A DNA stretch of 64,000 nt from Bradyrhizobium manausense (GCF_018130615.1 NZ_JAFCKB010000009.1:62001-126000); one strand, 5' to 3'. Counted from the stretch's first letter, positions 15,196-23,752 are shown. Made by a program: numbers and translations. Notes: generated from the letters alone by a model not told the origin.

Positions 15196-17175
15196 ATGTG
15201 GGCCTATTTCGAACGTCTCCTGGACTCCTCGATGTTCTCACCGCACGGCATCTGCCTGCTGTGGGAACCTGAGCTGATCTGGCTCCACGTCGTCGCCGAC
15301 GCCTGCATTGCGGCTGCGTATTTCTCGATCCCGTTTGCGCTCGCGATCCTCGTCACCAAACGGCGTGACCTCAAATTCGGCTGGGTCTTTTGGGCATTCG
15401 CGGTCTTCATCATGGCCTGCGGCCTGACGCATGTGCTGTCGATCTACACACTCTGGGTGCCGATTTATGGCATCGAAGGCCTGGTCAAAGCGGCGACCGC
15501 GATTGCCTCGATCTTCACGGCGGCTGCGCTCTGGCCACTGCTGCCGAAGATCCTGACCATCCCCTCCCCGTTCGAGCTGCAAAAGGTCCAGGCTGCGCTC
15601 GAGGAGGAGGAGACCAAGCGCCGCGACGCCACGCAGCTGCTCAAACAGGTGGGAGAGGCCCAGCGCGCGATGCGCGAAAGCATGACACGCCTCACCGCCG
15701 TCGTCGAGACCGCGGTCGACGGCGTCATCCTGTTCGATGCGCAAGCCCGCATTCTCCTGTTCAACCCCGCCTGCGAACGACTGTTCGGTTATCGCGCCGA
15801 CGAGATCATGAATCGCGACATCGGCATGCTGATGTGCAATGAGGAGAGGCCCTCATCCGCGGGTCATGCACGGCGTTTCGCAACCGGAGAAGCCGTCGGC
15901 CTGCGCAAGGACGGCTCGACGTTCCCGATGGATCTGTCAGTGGGCCAGGCCTGGCAGGATGGCGAACTGATACACGTCGGCATCATCCACGACCTCACCA
16001 CGCGTAAGCTGACCGAGCAGCAGCTCCAGCAGGCACAGAAGATGGAGACCGTCGGCCAGCTCTCCGGCGGCATCGCGCACGACTTCAACAACCTCCTGAC
16101 CGTGATCATCGGCAACGCCGAGCATCTGAGCGAGCAGCTCAAGGCCCGGCCCGATCTGCGCCAGTTTGCCGACGACATCTGCCAGTCCGGCGAACGCGGC
16201 GCGGAGCTGACCCAGCGATTGCTTGCCTTCAGCCGTCGCCAACTGCTTCAGCCGCGCACGATCGATTGCCGCGAGCTGATCGTGTCCATGCTCAAGCTGT
16301 TCAAGCGCACCTTGCGCGAGAACATCGAAATCAGCACCAGCTTCGGGCCCGGCACGATCCAGGCCTTTGCCGACCGCTCCCAGCTCGAATCCGCCGTGCT
16401 GAACCTTGCGTTGAATGCGCAGGACGCCATGCCGTCCGGAGGACACCTGACGCTGAGCACGGAGCTCGCCGCGATCGACGAGGACTATCGCGCCCTGCAC
16501 CCGGAAGTGGCGTCCGGCGCCTACGCGCTGATCTCCGTCACCGACGACGGCGAAGGCATGACGCCCGATGTCATCGACCGCGCCTTCGAGCCGTTCTTCA
16601 CCACCAAGGAGGTCGGCAAGGGTTCCGGGCTCGGGCTGAGCATGGTCTACGGCTTCGCCAAGCAATCCGACGGCCATGTCTCGATCTACAGCGAACAGGG
16701 CCTGGGGACGACGGTCCGGATCTACCTGCCGCGCGCCGGCGGCGGACAATCGCCGACCGATGTGCTGGAGAGCGAGGAGGCCGCGCCGCGCGGCCACGAA
16801 ACGATCCTGATCGCGGAGGACGATCCGTTCGTGCGCTCCTCGGTGATCCTCCGGGTGGAGGCGCTCGGCTATCGCGTCGTCGCCGCCGTCAACGGCAATG
16901 AGGCCTTGCAGCGGCTGCGCGCCGACCCCGGCATCGACATGCTGTTCACCGATATCGTCATGCCCGGCGGGATGAGCGGCTGGGAGCTCGCCGATCAGGC
17001 CAGACGGATTCGTCCCGGCCTACCGGTGCTGTTCACCTCGGGCTACGCGCTGGAGACCCTGGTCGAGCAGGGCCGCGCGCAGGCGCATTCGATCGTCCTG
17101 ACCAAGCCCTATCGCAAGGCCGAGCTCGCCCAGCGGCTCAGGGACGCATTTGCCGCGGCCACGGTGACCTCCTAG
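15196..17175 (+). CDS. Hybrid histidine kinase with ethylene-receptor-like N-terminal domain
   Basis: Domain order in this 659-residue protein is three hydrophobic spans (about 25-115), a coiled-coil linker, a PAS domain (about 165-275), a HisKA dimerisation box (GGIAHDFNNLL, His295), an ATPase domain (N-box LNLALNAQDAM, G1 DDGEGM, G2 GKGSGLGLSMV) and a C-terminal receiver (Asp586 in LFTDIVMPGG). The membrane part matches the ethylene-binding domain of plant ETR1: DACIAAAYFSIP and MACGLTHVL place Asp35, Cys75 and His79 with exactly the spacing of ETR1 Asp25, Cys65 and His69, the Cu(I)/ethylene site. The protein could sense ethylene or another small copper ligand. The receiver suggests intramolecular transfer followed by an HPt partner that is not in the window. 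Confidence 0.9.
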   Translation: MWAYFERLLDSSMFSPHGICLLWEPELIWLHVVADACIAAAYFSIPFALAILVTKRRDLKFGWVFWAFAVFIMACGLTHVLSIYTLWVPIYGIEGLVKAATAIASIFTAAALWPLLPKILTIPSPFELQKVQAALEEEETKRRDATQLLKQVGEAQRAMRESMTRLTAVVETAVDGVILFDAQARILLFNPACERLFGYRADEIMNRDIGMLMCNEERPSSAGHARRFATGEAVGLRKDGSTFPMDLSVGQAWQDGELIHVGIIHDLTTRKLTEQQLQQAQKMETVGQLSGGIAHDFNNLLTVIIGNAEHLSEQLKARPDLRQFADDICQSGERGAELTQRLLAFSRRQLLQPRTIDCRELIVSMLKLFKRTLRENIEISTSFGPGTIQAFADRSQLESAVLNLALNAQDAMPSGGHLTLSTELAAIDEDYRALHPEVASGAYALISVTDDGEGMTPDVIDRAFEPFFTTKEVGKGSGLGLSMVYGFAKQSDGHVSIYSEQGLGTTVRIYLPRAGGGQSPTDVLESEEAAPRGHETILIAEDDPFVRSSVILRVEALGYRVVAAVNGNEALQRLRADPGIDMLFTDIVMPGGMSGWELADQARRIRPGLPVLFTSGYALETLVEQGRAQAHSIVLTKPYRKAELAQRLRDAFAAATVTS

Positions 17176-17271
17176 GGCGCCGACCGGCATCTGGCGGCCA
17201 GCCTGCCCGCTTGCTAAGTTCGGCCGGCTTTGGCCTATTGGCCGACGAGATATGCCTTCGGAGTGACTGCA

Positions 17272-17517
17272 ATGGTTCCTTTCTTCGTCCAGATCAAATG
17301 CAAGCTCGGCCAGTCCTACACGGTGGCCAACGCGCTTGCCGAAGCCGAGATCGCCTCCGAGATCTACTCCACGGCCGGCCAATACGATTTGCTGGTGAAG
17401 TTCTACGTCGACAAGGACACCGACATCGGCCACTTCGTCAACGAGAAGGTGCAGGTTCTGCCGGGCATCCAGGACACGCTCACCATCATCACCTTCAAGG
17501 CCTTTGGTGCGAGCTAG
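17272..17517 (+). CDS. Stand-alone Lrp/AsnC ligand-binding (RAM) domain protein
   Basis: This 81-residue protein is essentially just the alpha/beta RAM effector domain of Lrp/AsnC regulators (FVQIKCKLGQSY at the start, TAGQYDLLVKFYV and PGIQDTLTIITFKAF at the end). It has no helix-turn-helix, so it cannot bind DNA in the usual way. Such stand-alone domains form oligomers that bind amino acids or other small molecules and may modulate Lrp-type regulators. The ATG at 17272 leaves a complete RAM domain; upstream in-frame codons would add an unrelated stretch. The gene follows the hybrid kinase by 96 bp and may be independent. Confidence 0.88.
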   Translation: MVPFFVQIKCKLGQSYTVANALAEAEIASEIYSTAGQYDLLVKFYVDKDTDIGHFVNEKVQVLPGIQDTLTIITFKAFGAS

Positions 17518-17606
17518 CGGGCGCGATCGGCGCAAGTCGCATGGTTGCGCAGCCGGGCGCCTGTGCTAGCGTGCGACCATTGGAAGTGAAGTGAGTACTG
17601 CAAGTC

Positions 17607-18035
17607 ATGGCCCTCACCACGACGGTGCCGCTGCTGATCAGCCAGCAATTCGATAGTGAAGTGGTCTTGGCCAACTATCAGAATGGCGTCTACTACAACC
17701 TCGACGGCAGCGCTGCGCAGATCTGGCTCGGCCTCAAGGTCAACCGAACGGTTGAGGAGATCGGAAGCGCCCTGGCTGCCGCGACGAACGGTGATGTGAC
17801 GTCGATCACGCAACAGGTGCAAGCCTTCGTCGACAGCATGCTGGCGGAAGGCCTGATTGCGATTGGCACTGCCGACTCGCGCAGCGAGACTCCCAATGAG
17901 ATTTGGACGCCGGTGCTGTCGGGCGCATTCGTCGCCCCTGAATTTCAGCGCTTCGACAACCTGCGGGAGCTGCTGCTGATGGATCCCGTGCACGATGCCG
18001 GCGAGCAAGGCTGGCCGCTGCGCGAGAGCCAATGA
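17607..18035 (+). CDS. PqqD-family peptide-chaperone protein (HPr-rel-A type)
   Basis: This 142-residue protein has a PqqD-like winged-helix core (FDSEVVLANYQNGVYYNLDGSAAQIWLGL, then VEEIGSALAAA) followed by about 50 extra residues. PqqD proteins bind leader peptides of ribosomally made peptides and hand them to modifying enzymes. The 3' end overlaps the HPr-kinase-like gene by 4 bp (ATGA), so the two are coupled. PqqD plus HPrK-like kinase plus nucleotidyltransferase matches the HPr-rel-A neighbourhood described for many alphaproteobacteria, and resembles part of lasso-peptide clusters, but no asparagine synthetase-like cyclase or B2 protease is present here. Confidence 0.8.
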   Translation: MALTTTVPLLISQQFDSEVVLANYQNGVYYNLDGSAAQIWLGLKVNRTVEEIGSALAAATNGDVTSITQQVQAFVDSMLAEGLIAIGTADSRSETPNEIWTPVLSGAFVAPEFQRFDNLRELLLMDPVHDAGEQGWPLRESQ

Positions 18036-19036
18036 AAGCCAGCGATCTCATCCGGCAGAAAATCGCGAAGGTCTTCGCCAGGGAAGCATTCAAGGCGCAC
18101 CCTGAGCTGATCGAAGCGCGCGCCCGTTGCGGTCCCTTTTCCCTGCGCCTCGGCTTTGCCACGCAGGATCTGGCCGGGATGTTCCTGCCCGCTTACATCC
18201 AGCAGGCGGCAGACGCCGTCGACCTCGATTTGCGCTTCATCGCCGCCGAGGATGTCGATCTCTCCGCGCTCGTGCCCGACGCCGCCGAGAAGCCGCGCCT
18301 CTTGATCGAGGACGGGATCTATTCGGTGTGGCAACCGGCCGTCATTCCCGTGCTCTACGCGATTGACCTCGTGGCACGACAGGGCATCGCATGGCTGCCG
18401 AAGGGCGAGGCACCGCCCTGGATCCGCAGCCGGCCGGCGATCTCGCTGATCCACGCCCTCATGCACGAGACGCCCTGGTGCGCCGTCCACGCCGCGGCTG
18501 TCGGAAGCACTGATGGCTTCGCGCTGCTCGCCGGCGAAGGTCACAGCGGCAAGACCACAGCGGCGCTGGCCTGCGTCAAGGCCGGCTGGTGCTATGCGGG
18601 CGACGACTTCGTCGCGGTGAACAGCGCCTCAGGAGAGATCGAGCCGCTGTTCTGCTCGGCGCGGCTGCGCCCTGCCCTGGTCGATGCCTTCCAGGATTTC
18701 ATCGGCGAATCCACGCCTGTGTCGGATTTCAACGGCGAGCTGCGCCACGAGCTGAGCCTCGCCGGTCTCGGCGAGCGCATCGGCGGCGGGAGCTTGCGCG
18801 CGCTCTTCATCCCGCGTCGGCGCGGTGCCGTAACCCCCGAATTCACGCGCGCGCGGCAGTCGGACGCCTTCCGCGCGCTGCTGCCGACGACGGCCTACGA
18901 GCTGCCGGGATGGCCGAACGAAATTGCCGCGAAGGTGGCGCGCATCGCAGGCCTCGCGCCGGCGTTCTTCGCCGACACCGGCACGACGCCCGCGAAGATT
19001 CCCGCTGCGTTCGCCGATCAGCTGCAACGGCTTTGA
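18032..19036 (+). CDS. HPr serine kinase-like protein (HprK-related)
   Basis: This 334-residue protein has an HPrK-type P-loop, GEGHSGKTT (residues 168-176), followed by AGDDFVAV, which supplies the acidic residue after the Walker A motif. It lacks the N-terminal HPr-recognition domain of true HprK. Relatives in RiPP clusters phosphorylate a peptide tail or transfer groups to it; in the HPr-rel-A group the substrate is unknown. It is coupled to the PqqD gene by a 4-bp overlap and followed 12 bp later by the GT2 gene, so PqqD, kinase and GT2 look like one operon. Confidence 0.85.
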   Translation: MKASDLIRQKIAKVFAREAFKAHPELIEARARCGPFSLRLGFATQDLAGMFLPAYIQQAADAVDLDLRFIAAEDVDLSALVPDAAEKPRLLIEDGIYSVWQPAVIPVLYAIDLVARQGIAWLPKGEAPPWIRSRPAISLIHALMHETPWCAVHAAAVGSTDGFALLAGEGHSGKTTAALACVKAGWCYAGDDFVAVNSASGEIEPLFCSARLRPALVDAFQDFIGESTPVSDFNGELRHELSLAGLGERIGGGSLRALFIPRRRGAVTPEFTRARQSDAFRALLPTTAYELPGWPNEIAAKVARIAGLAPAFFADTGTTPAKIPAAFADQLQRL

Positions 19037-19048
19037 GGCCGCGCCATC

Positions 19049-19729
19049 ATGCGTGTCTCCGTCATCATCGCCGCCTGCAATGCCGAGGCCTATATCGCCG
19101 AGGCGGTCGGGAGTGTGCTCGGCCAGACCGCGCCACCCGATGAAGTCATCGTCATCGACGACGGCTCGACCGATGGCACAGCCAAGGTCCTCGGCCAATT
19201 CGGCGACTGCATCACCGTGCTCGCCCAGCCCAACAGCGGTCAGGCCGTCGCCGTCAACAAGGCGCTCGCAATCGCGCAAGGCGAGCTGATCGGCTTCTGC
19301 GATGCCGACGACCTCTGGACGCCGCGCAAGCTCGAACTGCAACTGGCGGTGCTCGACCGTCGGCGCGACATCGACGCCGTGTTCGGCAAGGTCGAGCAAT
19401 TCGTCAGTCCTGATGTGCCGGACGCGCAGCGCGAGCGGCTGAAACCGGCCGTCGCGATCATGTCGGGCGAATTGAAGCAGTGCATGCTGATCCGGCGCGC
19501 CGCGCTCGAGCGGGCCGGCCCGTTCGACGAGAGCCTGCCCGCGACCTTCTTCATCGCCTGGCTCGGTCGCGCCAAGCAGAGAGGCCTGAGAAGCGCGCAT
19601 GTCGACGACATCGTCGTGCGCCGACGGCTGCATCTCGGCAATGGCGGACGCACCCATACCGACGCTCAGAACCGCGAGACGCTGCTGGCGCTGCACAAGG
19701 CCATCAAGGTCCGGCGCCGGCCGGAGTGA
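19049..19729 (+). CDS. Glycosyltransferase family 2
   Basis: This 226-residue GT-A enzyme has the family 2 signature: VSVIIAACNAEAYI at the start, VIDDGSTDGTAKV, then the metal-binding ICDADDLW region (here CDADDLWTPRK). The usual C-terminal ~100 residues are short, giving a compact enzyme. It sits 12 bp after the HPrK-like gene and overlaps the convergent nucleotidyltransferase gene by 26 bp. By location it may glycosylate the product of the PqqD/kinase cassette. The acceptor is unknown. Confidence 0.87.
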   Translation: MRVSVIIAACNAEAYIAEAVGSVLGQTAPPDEVIVIDDGSTDGTAKVLGQFGDCITVLAQPNSGQAVAVNKALAIAQGELIGFCDADDLWTPRKLELQLAVLDRRRDIDAVFGKVEQFVSPDVPDAQRERLKPAVAIMSGELKQCMLIRRAALERAGPFDESLPATFFIAWLGRAKQRGLRSAHVDDIVVRRRLHLGNGGRTHTDAQNRETLLALHKAIKVRRRPE

Positions 19730-21296
19730 ACATCGTCACGCCGTTGATCGACACCTGTTTCACGAACAGCCCGAGCAGACGAGGATCGATCGAATGGCCG
19801 ATGTCCGAGGGGCGCTGGCAATCGAGCATCCGCAGCGCAATGACGATCTTGCGCTGGCCCTCGCCGACGATCCCCGCCTTCAGCGCGATCCTGTACGGCA
19901 TCGCATCGGTAGGGCCCGCCGCCATCTGCTGGACCGATCCGACGCCGGCATAGGCGACGAAACGAAAATTGTCCGTGCCAGGCGGCAGGAACGGCACCAC
20001 CACCAGGTCCACGACGACGGGATCGTGCATCTGGTCGTCGACGGGCATTTCGAGGACCGCGAATTGACGGTCGGTCCACCGCCCCTCGTTTTCCGGAATG
20101 GAAAATCCCTGCCCGAACCAGACACCGCTCCCGCGCGACGGATACGCCGCGCTCGCCGTCTGCTGCCAGATCCGCTTCAGGATCGCGTCCTCCCAAAAGG
20201 GAAACTGCACGATGGCGGTATCGAACGCCGCGATCGCCGCACCCGGCAGCCTTGCCCAATCCCACCAGCGGAACGGCGCCTTGAAGCGCCCACGAAGCGC
20301 GGCGAAAAAGGCGGCGCCAAACTGCTGCCATTGCGTGCGCTGCGCGCGCGGCACCGCACGGATCGAAATCTCGATCGACTTTCCCGGCGGGCCGTAATCC
20401 AATAACTGCTCCACGAGACCATCCGGCACGACGGCCGGCATCTCGCGCGCGACGACGTCGAGCAATTGCGCCGCAAACAGGCTGCCGTTGTAGCGCGTCA
20501 CGATCGCGCGAAAGCGATCCCAATCGACGTTCGCGCCGGCTTTGCTTTGGAGCATGTGGACGACTTCGAGCGCACGCGACACCATCTCGTTCTGGTCGGC
20601 CGGCTCCGGACGCATCGCAGCGATCGCCAGATGCTCGGCGACGCCGGGGATCAGCACCTCGTGGGTCAGCAATGTGCCGGTCTCGGCGGTTGCGAACAGC
20701 GCCTCGGTAAACCTTTCGTCGTCGAGCCAGAACAGCGCGCGCCAGTGCAGGTCGATGGCCCGGGCCAAGCCCGCCCGCGACATCGCCACCGCATGGATGT
20801 CGCGGTCGAAATCGGATTCCTGGAACAGCTCGACCCGCATGCCGTGGCTGCGGAAATCGGCCCGCCGCAGCACCTCGATCGCGCCTCGCGCGTCCGCGCG
20901 CCGGACCAGGAGATCGTAATCTCCGGTCATGCGCTTGGCCATGTAGCTCTCGTCGCGCGCAAACAGCGCGCCGCCCTTGATCAGCAGCGCGGCGATTCCG
21001 GCCGCCCTGAGTGCGGCGGAGGCCGCGACGACATCGCGCACCCGCGTCGCATTCGACAGCCAGACATGCTTGACGACACCCCTCATCCGTCTGGTGTCGG
21101 CATCGACAATGCCAGCCATGTCGGCGGTGGCCACGAGCAGCGGCATGGTGCGATAGACGACCTCATCGGCGGCGTCGAGCGGCTCGGAGGCGCGCCAGCT
21201 CTGATAGGCGTCGATCGCGCTCTGGCCCCGCCCGAGGGCAGCCCTGAACAGCGTGAGGTGACGCGGCTTCAACGCGGCCGGAAGCTTTGGTGCCAT
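19704..21296 (-). CDS. Uncharacterised nucleotidyltransferase-family protein
   Basis: This 530-residue protein has the fold signature of the nucleotidyltransferase family often seen beside HPr-kinase/PqqD genes: LLIKGGALFARDESYMAKR followed by the catalytic-type MTGDYDLLV (an Asp-x-Asp pair). A large helical domain follows, and the last ~150 residues contain strand-rich sequence unlike the catalytic domain. Relatives occur in lasso-peptide and polysaccharide clusters. It is divergent in orientation from PqqD but convergent with GT2 (26-bp overlap), so the four genes form a compact unit. I chose the ATG at 21296; the frame stays open upstream without family-like residues. The transferred nucleotide and acceptor are unknown. 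Confidence 0.82.
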   Translation of the reverse strand: MAPKLPAALKPRHLTLFRAALGRGQSAIDAYQSWRASEPLDAADEVVYRTMPLLVATADMAGIVDADTRRMRGVVKHVWLSNATRVRDVVAASAALRAAGIAALLIKGGALFARDESYMAKRMTGDYDLLVRRADARGAIEVLRRADFRSHGMRVELFQESDFDRDIHAVAMSRAGLARAIDLHWRALFWLDDERFTEALFATAETGTLLTHEVLIPGVAEHLAIAAMRPEPADQNEMVSRALEVVHMLQSKAGANVDWDRFRAIVTRYNGSLFAAQLLDVVAREMPAVVPDGLVEQLLDYGPPGKSIEISIRAVPRAQRTQWQQFGAAFFAALRGRFKAPFRWWDWARLPGAAIAAFDTAIVQFPFWEDAILKRIWQQTASAAYPSRGSGVWFGQGFSIPENEGRWTDRQFAVLEMPVDDQMHDPVVVDLVVVPFLPPGTDNFRFVAYAGVGSVQQMAAGPTDAMPYRIALKAGIVGEGQRKIVIALRMLDCQRPSDIGHSIDPRLLGLFVKQVSINGVTMFTPAGAGP

Positions 21297-21297
21297 C

Positions 21298-21396
21298 TCA
21301 ACCGAACGGTTGAGCCGCAAGGCATGCTTCGCGCGGTACGGCAAAATCACGCGTCGAAACGAACAACCGCAGCAGCACGAAAATTCCACGCCCCAT
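21298..21396 (-). CDS. Possible 32-residue upstream ORF before the nucleotidyltransferase gene
   Basis: A small frame (MGRGIFVLLRLFVS... ending AAQPFG) stops one base before the nucleotidyltransferase ATG (TGA, one base, ATG). That spacing allows translational coupling or a leader-peptide role. The frame has no clear ribosome binding site and could also start from upstream TTG codons. A precursor for the nearby PqqD/kinase system is conceivable but unsupported. Confidence 0.25.
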   Translation of the reverse strand: MGRGIFVLLRLFVSTRDFAVPREACLAAQPFG

Positions 21397-21425
21397 CGTG
21401 ACGCATTCCAATTCCGAGGCCAGCA

Positions 21426-21454
21426 ACGATGCGGGCGCAATCACGACGTGTCAA
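21426..21454 (-). promoter_or_regulatory. Candidate sigma-70-type promoter for the nucleotidyltransferase gene
   Basis: On the minus strand a perfect TTGACA (21449-21454) is followed after 17 bases by CATCGT (21426-21431). The -35 element is strong and the -10 weak. It lies just downstream of the cytochrome c gene and about 130 bp before the nucleotidyltransferase start. Confidence 0.4.
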
Positions 21455-21470
21455 TTGGAAAGGGCCCGCT

Positions 21471-22409
21471 TCAGCCGCCACCTTCCTTGCGCTTGGGCGG
21501 CGTCGGCCCATCAACCGGCGGCAGCGACTTCAGATAGGCGGCCATCGCGGCGCGATCCTCTGGCTTCAATTGCGCAAGGTTCTTGATCACCGGCCGCATC
21601 GCGCCTGACGCGCTGTCGCCTTCGGGCATGTCGCCGGTCTCGAGGAAGTCGGCAATATCCTTCTCGCTCCAGCTGCCTATGCCCTTCTGCGTGATGTTCG
21701 GCACCCAACCCTCGCCTTCGGGGTTGGGGCCGCCGGCGAAACGCTGCGTGCTGATGACGCCACCGAGAACATTGCGTGGGCTGTGGCATTCGGCGCAATG
21801 GCCAAAACCGTTCACGAGATAGGCGCCGCGGTTCCATTGCGCCGGATGCGCTGCCGCCGGCACGAACGGCCTGACATCCATGAACAGCAATTTCCAGATG
21901 CCGACGTTGCGGCGAATGTTGAAGGGAAACGGCAGATCGTGGTCGCGCACGCGGCCCGGCACCGGCGGCAGCGTCTTCAGATAGGCGAAGAGATCGCGGA
22001 CGTCGTCTGCTTTGGCGATGTGATAGGAGGTGTAAGGAAATGCCGGAAAGTAATGCGTGCCTTCGGGCGAAATCCCGCGCATCACGGCGTTGACGAAATC
22101 GGCCTCGCTCCAGCCTCCGATGCCGTCGGTAGCGTCAGGCGAAATGTTCGGCGCATAGAACGTGCCGAACGGCGAGCGAAGCGCCAGGCCGCCGCCGAGC
22201 CGCAGGCGATCGGGCTGATTGGGCACGGCGTGGCAGGAGGAGCAGCCGCCCGCATTGAACAGCTCCTGCCCATTGGCGAGATCGGGCCCGCGCGTCGGCG
22301 CCGGCAAGGCCAAAGCGGTCGGCGCGGTCAGCCACCAGTAAACGGCAAAGGCCGCGACGGCGGCAATCAAAATGACATAAATTGTTCGTCGCAGCATTGA
22401 GGATCCCAT
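21471..22409 (-). CDS. Membrane-anchored dihaem cytochrome c
   Basis: This 312-residue protein has an N-terminal membrane anchor or uncleaved signal (about 8-27) and two haem c motifs, CSSCH (residues 56-60) and CAECH (205-209), in two cytochrome c domains with PDATDGIGGW- and GIGSWSEKDI-type segments. This layout matches dihaem subunits that pass electrons from periplasmic dehydrogenases to oxidases. No dehydrogenase gene adjoins it, so its donor is unknown. An alternative start at the methionine four residues on is possible. It ends 174 bp before the nucleotidyltransferase start and diverges from the CHRD gene. Confidence 0.88.
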   Translation of the reverse strand: MGSSMLRRTIYVILIAAVAAFAVYWWLTAPTALALPAPTRGPDLANGQELFNAGGCSSCHAVPNQPDRLRLGGGLALRSPFGTFYAPNISPDATDGIGGWSEADFVNAVMRGISPEGTHYFPAFPYTSYHIAKADDVRDLFAYLKTLPPVPGRVRDHDLPFPFNIRRNVGIWKLLFMDVRPFVPAAAHPAQWNRGAYLVNGFGHCAECHSPRNVLGGVISTQRFAGGPNPEGEGWVPNITQKGIGSWSEKDIADFLETGDMPEGDSASGAMRPVIKNLAQLKPEDRAAMAAYLKSLPPVDGPTPPKRKEGGG

Positions 22410-22550
22410 CGAGCTCCGGCGAATTTACGGATCATCCCGCAGCCGCTCCAGCCACGAATAATTTAGATGGTTTGAGCGGAATCTGGGAATAAAGTCGGAA
22501 CCGCACTGTTTGCAAGTTGACAGCAATCAGGCGTCAACAGGGAGAGACCC

Positions 22551-22970
22551 ATGAACAAAGCGCTTTTTGCCACGCTGGCGCTCGGAGCCGCCGTCGCATT
22601 CGCAGGCCCGGCCAGCGCGGAGAAACTGAAGGCGACGCTGGACGGCAAGTCCGAAGTCCCCGCCACGACCAGCAGCGGCACGGGCTCGGCCGATCTCGAT
22701 TATGACGCTGCCACCAAGAAGCTCACCTGGAAGCTGACCTATTCCGGCCTCTCCGGCCCCGCCACCGCCGCCCATTTCCACGGCCCCGCCGAAGCCGGCA
22801 AGAACGCCGGCGTCGCGGTACCGATCCCCGGCGCCGCCAACAGCCCGGCCGAAGGCTCGGCCACGCTGACCGACGCACAAGCCGCCGATCTTCTGGCCGG
22901 CAAGCTCTATGTCAACATTCACACCGCGGCCAACCCGGGCGGCGAAATCCGCGGCCAGGTGACCAAGTAA
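22551..22970 (+). CDS. CHRD-domain exported protein
   Basis: This 139-residue protein has a signal peptide (MNKALFATLALGAAVAFAGP, with cleavage near ASA-EK) followed by one CHRD (chordin-like) domain with the hallmarks LSGPATAAHFHGPA, LTDAQAADLLAGKLYVNIHT and the ending NPGGEIRGQV. The family occurs in many proteobacteria; its function is unknown, and the conserved His-x-His and Glu suggest metal binding. The gene has a GGGAGAGAC ribosome binding site upstream and is followed by a clear terminator, so it is monocistronic. Confidence 0.92.
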   Translation: MNKALFATLALGAAVAFAGPASAEKLKATLDGKSEVPATTSSGTGSADLDYDAATKKLTWKLTYSGLSGPATAAHFHGPAEAGKNAGVAVPIPGAANSPAEGSATLTDAQAADLLAGKLYVNIHTAANPGGEIRGQVTK

Positions 22971-22995
22971 GTTCTAAAGCGGCTTTTTCGGCGAA

Positions 22996-23024
22996 GGCCG
23001 GACGCGCGAAGCGTCCGGCCTTTT
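22996..23024 (+). terminator. Intrinsic terminator after the CHRD gene
   Basis: A perfect 10-bp stem (GGCCGGACGC at 22996-23005 pairing with 23011-23020) with a 5-base loop is followed by TTTT. It begins 25 bp after the CHRD stop codon. Confidence 0.9.
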
Positions 23025-23047
23025 CGATTCCGGACGGGCTTGAACCG

Positions 23048-23662
23048 TCAGGCGGGACGCTTGCGCACGGCGACCTGATGGCTCCTGAGGATCACCTCGG
23101 CGTCCTCATGCCAGGCCAGAAACGTGTCGACGGCGGGAGCGACACGCTCGGCGTCGGGATTGTCAGGCTTCCAGGTGTAATCGTCCATCAACATCACGCC
23201 GCCCGCCCGCAGCAGGCGCCAGGCCCCGAGGCAGTCGATCATGACGTCATCGCGCTGATGGCTGCCGTCGACATAGATGAAGTCGAATACCGCATTCTCT
23301 TCGCGCAATATGCCCAGCGCCTTGATCGAGGTGCTCACCATCTTGCGCAGCCGCGCCCCATAGGCGGCGAGGTTACGGTCGAACCTCCCGGCATCGTCGT
23401 TCTCGAACAAATCGACGCAGGTGAGATGGGCACTGGCGAAGAATTCGAGCCAGAACAGCGCAGAGCGTCCTTCCTTGGAGCCAATCTCGAGCACCCGGCC
23501 GGTCGTCTGGCGGATGTCCCCAAACAGCGCGCTCCAGGCAATCGTGCGCGCGGCCACATAGTCGCGCCGAAACTCCTTGCCCGCAAAGACATGCGCGTAG
23601 GGATCCTGGGTCCGCGCCAGCTCGACGATTCGCGCGCGGAGTTTGGCAGAGGGATCGCTCAT
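23048..23662 (-). CDS. Class I SAM-dependent methyltransferase (Methyltransf_24/CmcI-like)
   Basis: This 204-residue protein has motif I VLEIGSKEGRSALFW, the acidic VDLFEND after it, then FDFIYVDGSHQRDDV and GGVMLMDDY, typical of the Methyltransf_24 group that modifies sugars or small metabolites. The GSHQ histidine and DDY acid could help bind a metal. I chose the ATG at 23662, since 38 further upstream codons resemble out-of-frame sequence. Its substrate is unknown. It is convergent with the CHRD gene and divergent from the four-cysteine protein gene (90 bp apart). Confidence 0.85.
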   Translation of the reverse strand: MSDPSAKLRARIVELARTQDPYAHVFAGKEFRRDYVAARTIAWSALFGDIRQTTGRVLEIGSKEGRSALFWLEFFASAHLTCVDLFENDDAGRFDRNLAAYGARLRKMVSTSIKALGILREENAVFDFIYVDGSHQRDDVMIDCLGAWRLLRAGGVMLMDDYTWKPDNPDAERVAPAVDTFLAWHEDAEVILRSHQVAVRKRPA

Positions 23663-23752
23663 GCGAGCTGGCATCCTGGCCGCACAACGGCAGCCACCAT
23701 TGTGCCACCGGTCTGACGCTCTATGATCGCCTCCAGAGCAAAGGGGCGCAAC

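Noticed and set aside
17541-17594. A 17-codon ORF upstream of PqqD as a RiPP precursor
   Set aside because: There is no ribosome binding site, and the peptide (MVAQPGACASVR...) shows no leader/core pattern.
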